64,000 nucleotides of DNA from Lachnospiraceae bacterium. GTDB lineage: Bacteria; Bacillota; Clostridia; Lachnospirales; Lachnospiraceae. The stretch is from assembly GCA_024684085.1 (NCBI GenBank), contig JAIKXM010000021.1, positions 85,065 to 149,064 on the forward strand. The letters run 5' to 3'. Every line of letters begins with the position of its first letter. The stretch's first letter is position 1. This document shows, in pieces, positions 1 through 8,879 of the stretch. Both the position numbers and the translations under genes were made by a program. Under the pieces are notes generated by a model that was not told where the DNA came from, did no database searches, and worked only from the letters and a program-made list of their open reading frames with translations.

Positions 1-1
1 T

Positions 2-823
2 AAGACCATCAAGGAATATACACGTAAGATAGCAGAAGAGATGGGCGTAAGAGGCCTTATGAATATGCAGTATGCCATCGAGAATAACAAGGTATTCGTG
101 CTTGAGGCCAATCCTCGTGCATCAAGAACCGTGCCTCTTGTATCCAAGGTATGTGATATAAGAATGGTTCCTCTTGCAACACAGATAATCACGGCAGAGT
201 TCACAGGTAAGTCATCACCTGTTCCGGAACTTACAGAGAAGACGATCCCTAACTTCGGTGTTAAGGAAGCAGCCTTCCCTTTCAATATGTTCCCTGAAGT
301 AGATCCTATCCTCGGACCCGAGATGAGATCTACAGGTGAGGTACTCGGACTCTCAAGCTCATACGGTGAGGCCTTTTATAAGGCTCAGGAAGCCGTAGGA
401 TCTAAGCTTCCTCTCTCAGGTACAGTTCTTATCTCTGTTAACCAGAAGGATAAGGATGAGTGTGTTGAGGTAGCAAGACAGTTCGCTAATGACGGATTCA
501 GGCTTCTGGCTACAGAGGGTACACAGAAGACTCTTGAGGCAGCAGGCATCACAGCCAAGCGTGTCAATAAGCTCGGCGAAGGAAGACCTGATATCAAGGA
601 TATGATCCTTAACGGTGAGATCGATATGATCGTTAACTCACCTGTAGGCAAGGCAAGCGCACTTGATGACAGTTACCTTCGTAAGGCAGCTATCAAGGCT
701 AAGATCCCTTACATGACCACGATCGCAGCTGCAAGAGCTACTGCTGAAGGTATCCACTATGTTAAGACCAATCCTTCAGCCGGTGTTAAGTCGCTTCAGA
801 CATATCACAGCGAGATCAATTAA
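2..823 (+). CDS. carB: Carbamoyl-phosphate synthase large subunit, C-terminal part (5' truncated)
   Basis: The reading frame is already open at base 2 and ends at the TAA at 821-823, giving the last 273 residues of a protein normally near 1,070. It begins in the second ATP-grasp half: the EANPRASRTVPLVSK stretch near residue 40 is the CPSase signature. The last 140 or so residues (from VLISVNQKDKDE) are the MGS-like allosteric domain, with the TEGT and NSPVG segments that contact effectors. The enzyme makes carbamoyl phosphate from bicarbonate, ammonia from the small subunit, and two ATP, for arginine and pyrimidine synthesis. The arginine genes 10 kb downstream are a related pathway but a separate operon. 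Truncation is only the window edge. Confidence 0.97.
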   Translation, partial: KTIKEYTRKIAEEMGVRGLMNMQYAIENNKVFVLEANPRASRTVPLVSKVCDIRMVPLATQIITAEFTGKSSPVPELTEKTIPNFGVKEAAFPFNMFPEVDPILGPEMRSTGEVLGLSSSYGEAFYKAQEAVGSKLPLSGTVLISVNQKDKDECVEVARQFANDGFRLLATEGTQKTLEAAGITAKRVNKLGEGRPDIKDMILNGEIDMIVNSPVGKASALDDSYLRKAAIKAKIPYMTTIAAARATAEGIHYVKTNPSAGVKSLQTYHSEIN

Positions 824-932
824 TTACGGATTTTGGAAAAAATTCCGGATCTAAGGAACAGGTATGATATGCACTCCGGTTAAAGCGCACGATCAGTAAG
901 GCAAAGATAATGATATTAATGATCGACATAAT

Positions 933-959
933 TGACCTGCGGATACATTCCGCAGGTCA
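933..959 (+). terminator. Hairpin after carB, probable transcription terminator
   Basis: TGACCTGCGGA (933-943) and TCCGCAGGTCA (949-959) form a perfect 11-bp stem with a five-base loop. There is no long T-run after it (TTCAATAGG follows), so it is a weak intrinsic terminator or an attenuator between carB and the small gene starting 18 bases later. Confidence 0.5.
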
Positions 960-977
960 TTCAATAGGTGGTGGAAT

Positions 978-1220
978 ATGAGCTTAAGACAAATAGAATT
1001 CAAAATGGAACGTCCGGGACTCCTTAAGGAAGGAGACCATGTAACGGTTACCGAAGGCGTTTTGCCAAGTAATTATTACTATACTATCAATCCCTCACTT
1101 GCCATGTCTCCGAATATCCCCATAAGACAGCGTCTTAAGGTATCGGAAGGCGATGTGGTGGAGATAGTACGTAATCAGAGAGGATACTATGTGACTGTCG
1201 CCTTTAATGAACCGGACTGA
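978..1220 (+). CDS. Small hypothetical protein (80 aa)
   Basis: An ATG at 978 follows a TAGGTGGTGG ribosome site and opens an 80-residue frame. I do not recognise the family. The protein is soluble, without signal peptide or membrane segment. Its second half (KVSEGDVVEIVRNQRGYYVTVAF) reads like alternating beta strands of a small barrel, and a YYYTI stretch sits mid-protein. Codon use matches the neighbouring carB and ridA, which argues for a real gene. It could be a small nucleic-acid-binding or structural protein; nothing in the sequence decides this. Confidence 0.6.
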   Translation: MSLRQIEFKMERPGLLKEGDHVTVTEGVLPSNYYYTINPSLAMSPNIPIRQRLKVSEGDVVEIVRNQRGYYVTVAFNEPD

Positions 1221-1374
1221 CTAGATAAACGGCTGACAGTGAGAATAAAGCTGTCTTTAATGCCCTTGCCGGTATTCGGTTAACGGCGACGATGATAAGA
1301 AATGTGTTAATGTTGTCAGCGATACGATCAGTGATATGATCAGTGAAGTAAGACAACAGGAAAGGAAGGAAATC

Positions 1375-1752
1375 ATGATAAGAAAAGTAAGTACAGATAA
1401 GGCACCCGCAGCGATCGGACCCTACTCACAGGGAGTAATAGCCGATAAGCTGTTATTCGCTTCAGGCCAGATACCCATTAATCCCGCTACAGGTGAGGTA
1501 GAAGCCGAGACAATCGAGGATCAGGCTACTCAGGTAATGAAGAACGTAGGCGCTATCCTTGTTGAGGCAGGATGCGGATATGAGAACGTTGTTAAGACAA
1601 CATGCTTCCTCGCTGATATGAATGACTTCGCAGCATTCAACAGTGTATATGAGAAGTACTTTCCCAATAAGCCTGCAAGAAGCTGTGTAGCTGTTAAGCA
1701 GCTCCCTAAGAACGTACTCTGCGAAGTAGAGGTCATTGCGTGTCTGTATTAA
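1375..1752 (+). CDS. ridA: RidA family reactive enamine/imine deaminase
   Basis: A 125-residue protein of normal RidA length, starting IRKVSTDKAPAAIGPYSQG after the Met and containing FASGQIPINPATGE, the classic family N-terminus and substrate pocket. The KPARSCVAVKQLPKNVLCEVEVIA stretch, read in parts, carries the conserved Arg that binds the substrate carboxylate and the Glu near the C-terminus. RidA hydrolyses 2-aminoacrylate and related imines made by PLP enzymes, protecting those enzymes. I chose ATG 1375 because AGGAAAGGAAGG lies 5-12 bases before it; an in-frame ATG at 1336 would add 13 uncharacteristic residues. Its last 13 bases overlap the next gene, so the two are probably translationally coupled. 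Confidence 0.93.
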   Translation: MIRKVSTDKAPAAIGPYSQGVIADKLLFASGQIPINPATGEVEAETIEDQATQVMKNVGAILVEAGCGYENVVKTTCFLADMNDFAAFNSVYEKYFPNKPARSCVAVKQLPKNVLCEVEVIACLY

Positions 1753-2654
1753 TACTTCTGATTACGGCACTCATATGGGGCGTAGCCTTCGTATCACAGA
1801 GTGTCGGTATGGATCATCTGGGACCCTTATACTTCAACGCGATACGTTATACACTTGGAACTCTTGTCCTTATACCCGTAATAGCTTTTCTTAACAGGGG
1901 AAAAGGCAAAGGCATCTACATTGAACATATCAAGAATAATGACACAAGTGTCGTAAAATTAACTCCCTACGGCAGATATACTCTGCTCGGGGGAGTTTGT
2001 TGCGGTATGTGCCTTGCCACGGCATCGCTCTGGCAACAGTACGGTATAATCGGTACTACCGTTGCCAAGGCAGGATTCATTACAGCACTGTATATAATAA
2101 TCGTTCCGATATTGGGACTGTTCCTTCATAAGAAGATACGTCTTAATGTATGGGTAAGTGCATTTATCGCTATAGCGGGATTCTTCCTAATGTGCGTTAA
2201 GGAGACGCTGTCCGTTAACAGATATGATCTCTATGTGCTTGTGGCAGCTTGTGTGTTCTCTGTGCATATAATGGTGATCGACCATTTTGCACCCAAAGGC
2301 GATCCGGTCGCGATATCATGCATCCAGTTCCTGGTCAGTGCCATCATATGCTTGATCGGTGGTATCATCTTCGAGGAAGTGAGTATAGATAATATAAGAG
2401 ATTGTACGATACCGCTACTGTATTCCGGTATCTTATCATGCGGTGTGGCCTATACCCTGCAGATAGTGGGTCAGAGGGGGCTTAATCCCGCCGTGGCCTC
2501 ACTGGTACTCAGTCTGGAATCGGTCTTCTCAGCTGTTGCGGGATGGCTTCTGATAGGCCAGACAATGACGCGCGATCAGATGATCGGAGCGGGGCTTGTA
2601 TTCACAGGTGTTATACTGGCGCAGATCGACTTCAGTCGGAGAAGTGTTCGTTAA
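1740..2654 (+). CDS. EamA/DMT superfamily permease
   Basis: A 304-residue integral membrane protein with about ten hydrophobic helices arranged as two EamA repeats. It begins at a GTG (1740) inside the end of ridA, preceded by AGAGGT. The N-terminus (LLITALIWGVAFVSQSVGMDHLGP) and the repeat-two end (LVLSLESVFSAVAGWLLIGQ) are the hallmark DMT segments, the latter carrying the conserved ESVF motif. Such permeases export or import small metabolites, often amino acids; the substrate cannot be read from sequence. Its 3' end overlaps the convergent minus-strand DUF5721 gene by 23 bases. Confidence 0.9.
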   Translation: MSVLILLITALIWGVAFVSQSVGMDHLGPLYFNAIRYTLGTLVLIPVIAFLNRGKGKGIYIEHIKNNDTSVVKLTPYGRYTLLGGVCCGMCLATASLWQQYGIIGTTVAKAGFITALYIIIVPILGLFLHKKIRLNVWVSAFIAIAGFFLMCVKETLSVNRYDLYVLVAACVFSVHIMVIDHFAPKGDPVAISCIQFLVSAIICLIGGIIFEEVSIDNIRDCTIPLLYSGILSCGVAYTLQIVGQRGLNPAVASLVLSLESVFSAVAGWLLIGQTMTRDQMIGAGLVFTGVILAQIDFSRRSVR

Positions 2655-3108
2655 TAAAACGCCCCATATAGTCGTCCCAGATCTGCTCGGGAGACTTATC
2701 AAGGGTGAAGCTGCGATAGGCGGCAGCAGTAGTCAGTCTCATACCTTTATCATCAAAGACAATGTTAAGGATCAGGTAATCCAGATCCCGGGCATTGTCT
2801 TTTATAATGTTCGCAGTCAGCTCAGGATTGAGATACAACGTTATGCGAAAGGACAGCGGTGTGTTGTGTCCCTTGATCAGCTGGAAGATCGTCTGACGCA
2901 TCCTGCTCCACGGAGCGTACTCGAAGGGAGATGAGAGGGCGACTATATCGGGATCACTGCCCCAGAAGTCCTTATTCTCATATCCGTCGATCCTGTAAGT
3001 ATTACCACATCTGAGTTCGGCTTCCTTCAGCAGGAAGTGATCGAACTTGTCCGTGCACAGAAGTGTCTGCATGAATCCTCTGTGATTGTTGATATCAAAA
3101 GCGCGCAT
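2632..3108 (-). CDS. DUF5721 family protein
   Basis: A 158-residue cytosolic protein matching my memory of DUF5721, a family largely confined to Lachnospiraceae. Family landmarks are an N-terminal FMQTLLCTDKFDHFLLKEAE stretch, TYRIDGYENKDFW, the PWSRMRQTIFQLIKGHNTPLSF block and a C-terminal predicted beta region. Function is unknown. It is read last in a minus-strand trio (DUF1294, LytTR regulator, this gene), 14 bases after the regulator, with GGAG before its ATG. The family's narrow range is one of the better taxonomic hints in the window. Confidence 0.8.
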   Translation of the reverse strand: MRAFDINNHRGFMQTLLCTDKFDHFLLKEAELRCGNTYRIDGYENKDFWGSDPDIVALSSPFEYAPWSRMRQTIFQLIKGHNTPLSFRITLYLNPELTANIIKDNARDLDYLILNIVFDDKGMRLTTAAAYRSFTLDKSPEQIWDDYMGRFINEHFSD

Positions 3109-3122
3109 ATATATGCTCCGTT

Positions 3123-3851
3123 TCAGTGTTCTTTGTTAAGGTCGTGCCGTGTGAGGCAGATGTCCGGAATGTTCTTAAGATCTGCCTTAAGCTCCGTTCC
3201 CGATGTTAGGTGCACACGGTTCAGCGTGATCTTATCGATGTGTCTTGCATTGATGATCAGGTTCCTGCCGGCACGCACAAGCGAAGGATAATTCTGCAGA
3301 TCTATGCACATCGTATCCATCGGAATATCCACAGGAATGACACGCTTGTCATAAAGGTGAACCTCAAGACGGTTCTCGGGAGCGTATATATACTCGATCT
3401 CCTCCTCCGTGACATAGACGGTGTTGTCCTTGTTGCGCAGTTCTATCCTGTGTCCGGAAGCCGCACTCTTCTTATCCACAAGGATCGTGATAAGGTCGCT
3501 CAGAGCCTCCGTCGTAATGGGCTTATCAAGGAAATAGGCATTGCTGATATCCGATGCGCAAGCTCTGTAGTCTATGCTTCCCACGCAAAAAACAACAGCG
3601 GACTGGATCCCCTTATTTCTTAACATCCTCGCGATATCCACCGAATCACCACCCGGCTCTGTCGAGTCAAGGAAGTAGACATCATAAGCCATAGGAGAAG
3701 CATCAATGGAATCAATGCTTCCGAAGGTGCTGGAGAAGAGTACTCCTGTCGTGTGGAGACGTCTGTCGGATTCGCGTCCTATCAGACGTTCGGTTTGTTT
3801 CCTGTCGCCGGGACTACTGTCACATATGGCAACGTGAAGTGATGCGTTCAT
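3123..3851 (-). CDS. LytTR-type response regulator
   Basis: 242 residues. The N-terminal half is a receiver: VAICDSSPGDR at residues 6-16, the presumed phospho-acceptor Asp in YFLDSTEPGG near residue 62, and the signalling Lys in FLDKPI. The acidic pocket looks reduced to a single Asp at the first strand, where most receivers have two adjacent acids. The C-terminal 100 residues are a LytTR DNA-binding domain (EEIEYIYAPENRLEVHLY, LVRAGRNLIINARHIDKI). LytTR regulators usually pair with a membrane histidine kinase; none is adjacent, so this is an orphan. It lies 32 bases after DUF1294 and 14 before DUF5721, so all three are probably co-transcribed. Confidence 0.88.
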   Translation of the reverse strand: MNASLHVAICDSSPGDRKQTERLIGRESDRRLHTTGVLFSSTFGSIDSIDASPMAYDVYFLDSTEPGGDSVDIARMLRNKGIQSAVVFCVGSIDYRACASDISNAYFLDKPITTEALSDLITILVDKKSAASGHRIELRNKDNTVYVTEEEIEYIYAPENRLEVHLYDKRVIPVDIPMDTMCIDLQNYPSLVRAGRNLIINARHIDKITLNRVHLTSGTELKADLKNIPDICLTRHDLNKEH

Positions 3852-3883
3852 ACAGTATCCTCTGTCTGGTCGTCTAAAATCAA

Positions 3884-4177
3884 CTAAAGTGTAACGATCT
3901 CGATCGGACTGAATAAGAGCAGAAGTATCAGGATGATCTGAATGAGCAGTATCAGGGGCATCCCAATGACAAAATACCAGTGTCTTGTCTTATGATGGAA
4001 GATATACATACCTGCAATGGAACCGATCGAACCACCCAGGAGTGCTATAACAAAAAGGTTGGCTTCGGGTATCCTGTATGCATGCTTCACGGCTCTTCTC
4101 TTATCCGTCCACATCATGATATATCCAAGTATATTGATAAGTATTAAGTAAGTGATGATGATCAGTCTTACTGTCAT
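3884..4177 (-). CDS. DUF1294 small membrane protein
   Basis: 97 residues with three hydrophobic helices. The middle carries the DUF1294 core: MMWTDKRRAVKHAYRIPE, then a helix with ALLGGSIGSIAGMYIF, then HKTRHWYFVIGMP. The core family fold is often fused to a cold-shock domain; this one is the stand-alone form. Function is unknown. It is the first gene of the minus-strand trio, with GGAG 9 bases before the ATG. Confidence 0.88.
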   Translation of the reverse strand: MTVRLIIITYLILINILGYIMMWTDKRRAVKHAYRIPEANLFVIALLGGSIGSIAGMYIFHHKTRHWYFVIGMPLILLIQIILILLLLFSPIEIVTL

Positions 4178-4776
4178 ATTGATCTCCGTATGTAAATCAC
4201 AAAATGAAAACTATCCGACAGGGTAATGATCTCAAAGGTTATATATCCCAAAAGCTGACTGTCAGATATATTGAAATATTAGCTTAAATATACCTTAAAA
4301 GCGGGTCGCGGGCAAGGGGATAGAGGTGGGAAAGAAAGGAATGTTCGGGGGGCGCAGGGTAAAAAAAGATGAAAGAGCGAGTAATCTTGTGGCGGTCGGA
4401 ATTGTGATGGAAAACTTAGAATTATTTTCTCTTTAAGCTGGTATATTTAACGTACATATGTGAGAGTATTGTAGAAGGAAATAAGGTTTCGAGTTTTTTT
4501 CGTATGCATTGATATTGTTTCTCGAAAGACATAAAATAAAATGGGTTTATTTTACACTGAATTTATGAGGTATATATATAATTTTTAACTTCTTCTGAAG
4601 TGGCTATAAAGTGGAATATAATGTGAAGAAGAGTAAATGTTCTATATGATGAAGACTGCATAGATGTCGCAATTCAAAGGAGCAAGATGTGGTTGATACC
4701 GGGCGCAGCTAATATGTCTGTAGATCGAAGAATAAGTAAGAATAAAGACGACAATAAATAGTGAAGGAGCATTATC
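4178..4776. other. 599-base AT-rich intergenic region before hsdM
   Basis: No gene was found here. It must hold the divergent promoters for the minus-strand trio and for hsdM. An inverted repeat TAAAATAAA / TTTATTTTA lies at 4532-4554 with a five-base loop, a possible operator or hairpin. GTGAAGGAGC precedes the hsdM ATG. From about 4400 onward the composition becomes noticeably more AT-rich than the flanking housekeeping genes, consistent with the left edge of an acquired methylation cassette, although no attachment site or flanking direct repeat is visible. No remnant of hsdR was recognised. Confidence 0.6.
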
Positions 4777-6285
4777 ATGGCTGATAAAACTAATGCAAAT
4801 ATCGGATTCGAAAAACAACTGTGGGATGCAGCGTGTGTATTATGGGGACATATTCCGGCAGCAGAGTACAGAAAAGTAATAATTGGATTAATATTCTTGA
4901 GGTATATTTCTGCAGCCTTTGATAAAAGATATCAAGAGCTTGTGGATGAGGGGGACGGTTTTGAAGATGATCGCGATGCGTATACTGAGGAGAATGTTTT
5001 CTTTGTCCCCAAGGAAGCAAGGTGGAGTACTATAGCTTCTTCTGCGCATACAGCAGAAATCGGAACTGTTATTGATAATGCTATGAGAGCGATTGAGGCA
5101 GAGAACAAAACTCTCAAGAATGTATTACCAAAGAATTATGCAAGTCCTGATTTGGATAAAAGAGTTCTCGGTGATGTTGTAGATATATTCACTAACAACA
5201 TCGATATGAGTGATACTGAGGGTAGTGAAGATCTGCTCGGAAGAATATATGAGTATTGTATAGCCCAGTTTGCAGAAAAAGAAGGCGTTGGTGGTGGTGA
5301 GTTCTATACGCCTTCAAGTGTTGTTAAAACATTGGTTTCTGTTCTTAAGCCATTTGACAATTGTAGAGTATATGATTGCTGTTGTGGTTCCGGTGGAATG
5401 TTTGTTCAAAGTGCGAAGTTTATTGAAGCACACTCCGGAAATAGAGGTCATATATCTGTATATGGACAAGAAGCGAATGCAGATACATGGAAGATGGCAA
5501 AGATGAATATGGCTATTCGCGGTATTGATGCAGATTTTGGACCATATCAGGCTGATACATTCACGAATGATTTGCATCCGACACTCAAGGCGGATTTTAT
5601 TCTGGCAAATCCACCTTTTAACTATCATCCATGGAATCAGGATAAGCTCCTTGATGATGTAAGATGGAAGTATGGTATTCCACCGGCAGGTAATGCTAAC
5701 TATGCATGGATTCAGCATATGATTCATCATTTGGCTCCGAACGGCAAAATAGGATTGGTGCTTGCGAATGGTGCGCTTTCAACTCAGTCCGGTGGCGAAG
5801 GTGAAATTCGTAAGAAAATAATTGAGGATGATCTGATTGAAGGTATTATTGCCATGCCAACGCAGCTGTTCTATAGCGTTACTATCCCGGTTACACTCTG
5901 GTTTATTACTAAGGAAAAGAAACAAAAGGGGAAGACTCTTTTTATCGATGCACGTGAAATGGGACACATGGTTGATCGCAAACATAGAGATTTCACAGAT
6001 GATGATATTCAGAAACTGGCGGATACGTTTGAAGCGTTCCAGAATGGTGGACTTGTAGATGAAAAAGGATTCTGTGCAGTAGCATCTTTAGAGGATATTG
6101 CTAAGCAAGACTATATTCTAACTCCTTGTAGATATGTTGGTATTAAAGAACGAGAAGATGATGGTGAACCATTTGAAGAAAAGATGGAAAGACTGACATC
6201 TGAGCTTTCGGATATGTTTGCAAAGTCTCATGAACTTGAAGATGAGATTAGAAGAAAACTGGGGGCGATTGGATATGAAATGTAA
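4777..6285 (+). CDS. hsdM: Type I DNA methyltransferase modification subunit HsdM
   Basis: A full-length 502-residue N6-adenine methyltransferase. The N-terminal HsdM helical domain (FEKQLWDAACVLWG onward) is followed by SAM-binding motif I (DCCCGSGGMF from Asp200) and catalytic motif IV NPPF at 278-281. It transfers a methyl group from SAM to adenine in the bipartite site chosen by HsdS. The stop codon overlaps the start of hsdS by 11 bases, as is common in these pairs. Base and codon use are more AT-rich than in flanking core genes, suggesting transfer. No hsdR lies within the window on either side, so restriction activity cannot be assumed. Confidence 0.95.
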   Translation: MADKTNANIGFEKQLWDAACVLWGHIPAAEYRKVIIGLIFLRYISAAFDKRYQELVDEGDGFEDDRDAYTEENVFFVPKEARWSTIASSAHTAEIGTVIDNAMRAIEAENKTLKNVLPKNYASPDLDKRVLGDVVDIFTNNIDMSDTEGSEDLLGRIYEYCIAQFAEKEGVGGGEFYTPSSVVKTLVSVLKPFDNCRVYDCCCGSGGMFVQSAKFIEAHSGNRGHISVYGQEANADTWKMAKMNMAIRGIDADFGPYQADTFTNDLHPTLKADFILANPPFNYHPWNQDKLLDDVRWKYGIPPAGNANYAWIQHMIHHLAPNGKIGLVLANGALSTQSGGEGEIRKKIIEDDLIEGIIAMPTQLFYSVTIPVTLWFITKEKKQKGKTLFIDAREMGHMVDRKHRDFTDDDIQKLADTFEAFQNGGLVDEKGFCAVASLEDIAKQDYILTPCRYVGIKEREDDGEPFEEKMERLTSELSDMFAKSHELEDEIRRKLGAIGYEM

Positions 6286-7381
6286 TCTATATACGCTCGG
6301 AGACCTTGTATCGATTAAATACGGAAAAAATCAAAAAAGGGTACAATCAGATAAAGGAGAGGTGCCTATTTATGGAACAGGCGGTCTTATGGGGTACGCT
6401 ACAGAGGCATTATATGATAAACCATCTGTATTAATCGGACGTAAAGGGACGATTAACAAGGTTAGATATGTGGACCATCCATTTTGGACAGTAGACACGT
6501 TGTTTTATACGATTATAAATGAAGAATTGGTAATCCCGAAGTATTTATATTATCGGATGTCTTTGTTAAATTTAGATGCTTATAATGAGGGGACGACCAT
6601 TCCTAGTCTAAGGACAGAGACTTTGAATAGGCTTGAATTTGTAATTCCAAGCATAGATGATCAGAGAAAAGTATTGGCGGTGTTGGAACCAATATATACA
6701 AGAATTAAGTTAAATGAAGAGATAAACGATAATTTATCTCAGCAAATACAACTTATCTATGATAATCTTGCTGATGGCCTTACTGGAGATCCGGTTAATC
6801 TTTCATCTATTATTGATGTAAGAGATGGAACCCATGATTCGCCTAAAGCAGTTGATGAAGGATTTCCTCTTGTTACTTCAAAGCATTTATTACCATATGG
6901 CGTTGATCTATCAAATGCAAACCTTATTTCAAAAGAAGATTTTGATAAAACCAACGAACGTAGCATCGTTGAAACCCATGACATTTTAATAAGTATGATA
7001 GGAACCGTAGGTTTAATATCTTTAGTTATTGATAATCCTGTACCGTTTGCCATAAAGAATGTTGGTTTGTTTAAAACTTCAAAATGCCCTGAGCTATATG
7101 CTTACATTTTGACCTACTTAAGAAGTACAAAAACTACCCATCATATTGAAAAAACATTGGCTGGTAGTACGCAAAAATATATAAGCCTTGGCGAGTTACG
7201 TAAAATGCCTATTATACTTCCTGATGAGAATCAGCTAAACGATTTCAACAGCATCGTGGTTCCGTTAATTATGCAAATTACTAATCTTACAGAAGAAAAC
7301 AAGAGATTAGCTGAACTGCGAGATACACTCTTGCCTAAGTTAATGTCTGGCGAGCTCGATATCTCAGACATAGACATTTAG
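6275..7381 (+). CDS. hsdS: Type I specificity subunit HsdS
   Basis: 368 residues with two target-recognition halves. TRD1 spans about residues 1-150 (LGDLVSIKYGKNQKR, IGRKGTINKVRY, then the conserved-helix start QRKVLAVLEPIYTRI). TRD2 spans about 175-330 (DVRDGTHDSP, LISMIGTVGLISLV, GSTQKYISLGELRKM) with the final helix ending RDTLLPKLMSGEL. Each half reads one part of the bipartite site. I place the start at ATG 6275 because the protein then begins directly at the TRD1 fold; an in-frame ATG at 6218 lies deep inside hsdM. TRD1 and TRD2 are clearly different in sequence, so the recognised site should be asymmetric. Confidence 0.92.
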   Translation: MKCNLYTLGDLVSIKYGKNQKRVQSDKGEVPIYGTGGLMGYATEALYDKPSVLIGRKGTINKVRYVDHPFWTVDTLFYTIINEELVIPKYLYYRMSLLNLDAYNEGTTIPSLRTETLNRLEFVIPSIDDQRKVLAVLEPIYTRIKLNEEINDNLSQQIQLIYDNLADGLTGDPVNLSSIIDVRDGTHDSPKAVDEGFPLVTSKHLLPYGVDLSNANLISKEDFDKTNERSIVETHDILISMIGTVGLISLVIDNPVPFAIKNVGLFKTSKCPELYAYILTYLRSTKTTHHIEKTLAGSTQKYISLGELRKMPIILPDENQLNDFNSIVVPLIMQITNLTEENKRLAELRDTLLPKLMSGELDISDIDI

Positions 7382-7495
7382 GCTGCTAAATGATCGATTT
7401 CTTGATCGGCTGGGGCTTACCGGACAGAAGGTGTGCCACGGATCGAGTGCAGTGTTTTTTGAAAGATTTTATAGATTTATAACGTATTCATGATG

Positions 7496-7524
7496 TTGTC
7501 GTACAATCAAAATTATAGTAGAAT
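7496..7524 (+). promoter_or_regulatory. Candidate sigma-A promoter for the DHH gene
   Basis: TTGTCG (7496-7501) and TAGAAT (7519-7524) are separated by 17 bases. A short inverted repeat TCGGA/TCCGA at about 7543-7559 would lie in the leader, before the AAGGGGGAT ribosome site. Confidence 0.5.
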
Positions 7525-7583
7525 TAGTTAAAAGCTAATAGTCGGAGAGAGATTCCGATTAAATAACCAAGGGGGATTTTACT

Positions 7584-8507
7584 ATGGGCAGAAGACTGGT
7601 TACACGAAGCGACTTTGATGGGTTGGTTTGCGCCATGCTGTTGAAGGAAATGGAATTGATTGATGAGATTAAGTTTGTGCATCCGAAGGACGTGCAGGAC
7701 GGCAAGGTGGATCTTACAGGTGATGATATTACGACTAACCTTCCTTTTGATCCGAGAGTAAAGTTGGCTTTTGACCATCATGAGTCAGAACTTCGAAGAG
7801 TTGATCTCGAAGTGGCGAAAGATAAGTTTATCATCGAGGGCAATGCGAAGTCCGCAGCCCGCGTGGTATATAATTATTACGGAGGCGCCAATACATTCAA
7901 GCGTATCTCCGAAGAGATCATGGAAGCGGTAGACAAGGGCGACAGTGCTGATTTTACCGTGGATGAGATCCTGAATCCCAAGGGCTGGGTTCTTATGAAC
8001 TACATCATGGATGCCCGTACCGGACTTGGGAGATTCCATGACTTCCGCATCTCCAATTACGATCTGATGATGGAGCTTATTGATTATTGTGTTGAGCATC
8101 CGATCGAGGATGTTCTGCAGCTTCCCGATGTTAAGGAGCGAGTAGACTTCTATTTCGAACAGCATGAGCTCTTTAAGAAGCAGTTGGAGCGTATTGCCAG
8201 AATTGATGGCAAGGTTGTTGTGATCGATCTTCGTAATGAGGAGACCATCTACGCCGGCAATCGTTTTATGATCTATGCTATGCATCCTGAGGTTGAGATA
8301 AGCGTGCACGTGGCTTGGGGCTTCAAGAAGCAGAATACCGCTGTTATGATCGGCAAATCCATTGTTAACAGGAACTCTAAGGTTAACATCGGAGACCTGT
8401 GTCTGACATATAATGGTGGCGGACATGCCAATGCAGGTACATGTCAGCTGGATAATGACAAGGTCGATGGAGAATTACCGAACATCATAGCTGCTCTACA
8501 GGGTTAG
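7584..8507 (+). CDS. DHH family phosphoesterase (exopolyphosphatase-like)
   Basis: 307 residues. DHH-family motifs are intact: TRSDFDGLVCAML at the N-terminus (metal-binding Asp pair), FDHHES near residue 61-66, AVDKGDSADF near residue 113-122, and the C-terminal DHHA1 loop GGGHANAGTCQ that grips substrate phosphate. Members hydrolyse phosphoester or phosphoanhydride bonds with Mn2+, with substrates ranging from polyphosphate to small cyclic or linear nucleotides. The exact substrate here is not determinable. It is monocistronic, with its own promoter and a strong terminator nine bases after the stop. Confidence 0.88.
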   Translation: MGRRLVTRSDFDGLVCAMLLKEMELIDEIKFVHPKDVQDGKVDLTGDDITTNLPFDPRVKLAFDHHESELRRVDLEVAKDKFIIEGNAKSAARVVYNYYGGANTFKRISEEIMEAVDKGDSADFTVDEILNPKGWVLMNYIMDARTGLGRFHDFRISNYDLMMELIDYCVEHPIEDVLQLPDVKERVDFYFEQHELFKKQLERIARIDGKVVVIDLRNEETIYAGNRFMIYAMHPEVEISVHVAWGFKKQNTAVMIGKSIVNRNSKVNIGDLCLTYNGGGHANAGTCQLDNDKVDGELPNIIAALQG

Positions 8508-8515
8508 AGATATTA

Positions 8516-8545
8516 GACCACCTACTAATGTAGGTGGTCTTTTTT
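8516..8545 (+). terminator. Rho-independent terminator after the DHH gene
   Basis: GACCACCTAC (8516-8525) pairs perfectly with GTAGGTGGTC (8530-8539) across a four-base loop, followed by six T (8540-8545). A textbook intrinsic terminator. Confidence 0.92.
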
Positions 8546-8763
8546 AGGATAATCAAAGTTATTGAGGGTTTGCCAAACTTGTTGAGGGGCTAACTTGAGG
8601 GTATGAAATAGGGTCTGGTATTAGCATCCTCTCTTTTTTATACTCAACTTGTAACAAATAAAACATTGCCGAGACATGTCTGTTACGTCTGTTACGTTTG
8701 CTGGAAATGATCAATGCCATGGTACGCTGGCGATGGACATGGATTACGGAGAGCTTTAAAAAA

Positions 8764-8863
8764 TTAAAGTAAAACTTTAAAAATGTGTTGACAACACATT
8801 TTTTTGGTTGTAAACTGATCTCATCAGCTGAGGAAACTTAAAAAAATTAAAGTAATAATTTAA
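8764..8863 (+). promoter_or_regulatory. Promoter flanked by two palindromic operator candidates
   Basis: TTGACA (8788-8793) and TAAACT (8811-8816) with a 17-base spacer form a good promoter for the DUF2975 gene. Upstream, TTAAAGT-aaa-ACTTTAA (8764-8780) is a perfect palindrome. Downstream, TTAAAGT-aat-AATTTAA (8847-8863) is a one-mismatch copy next to the ribosome site. In addition AATGTGTT-gac-AACACATT (8783-8801) is a perfect palindrome laid over the -35 box. This geometry suits repression by the Cro-type regulator encoded 600 bases downstream; that link is inferred. The bases 8546-8763 hold no gene. Confidence 0.6.
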
Positions 8864-8879
8864 AAGCGAGGATGAGATC

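Noticed and set aside
4178..4776. A remnant of hsdR in the gap before hsdM
   Set aside because: No helicase or nuclease motif could be read in any frame.
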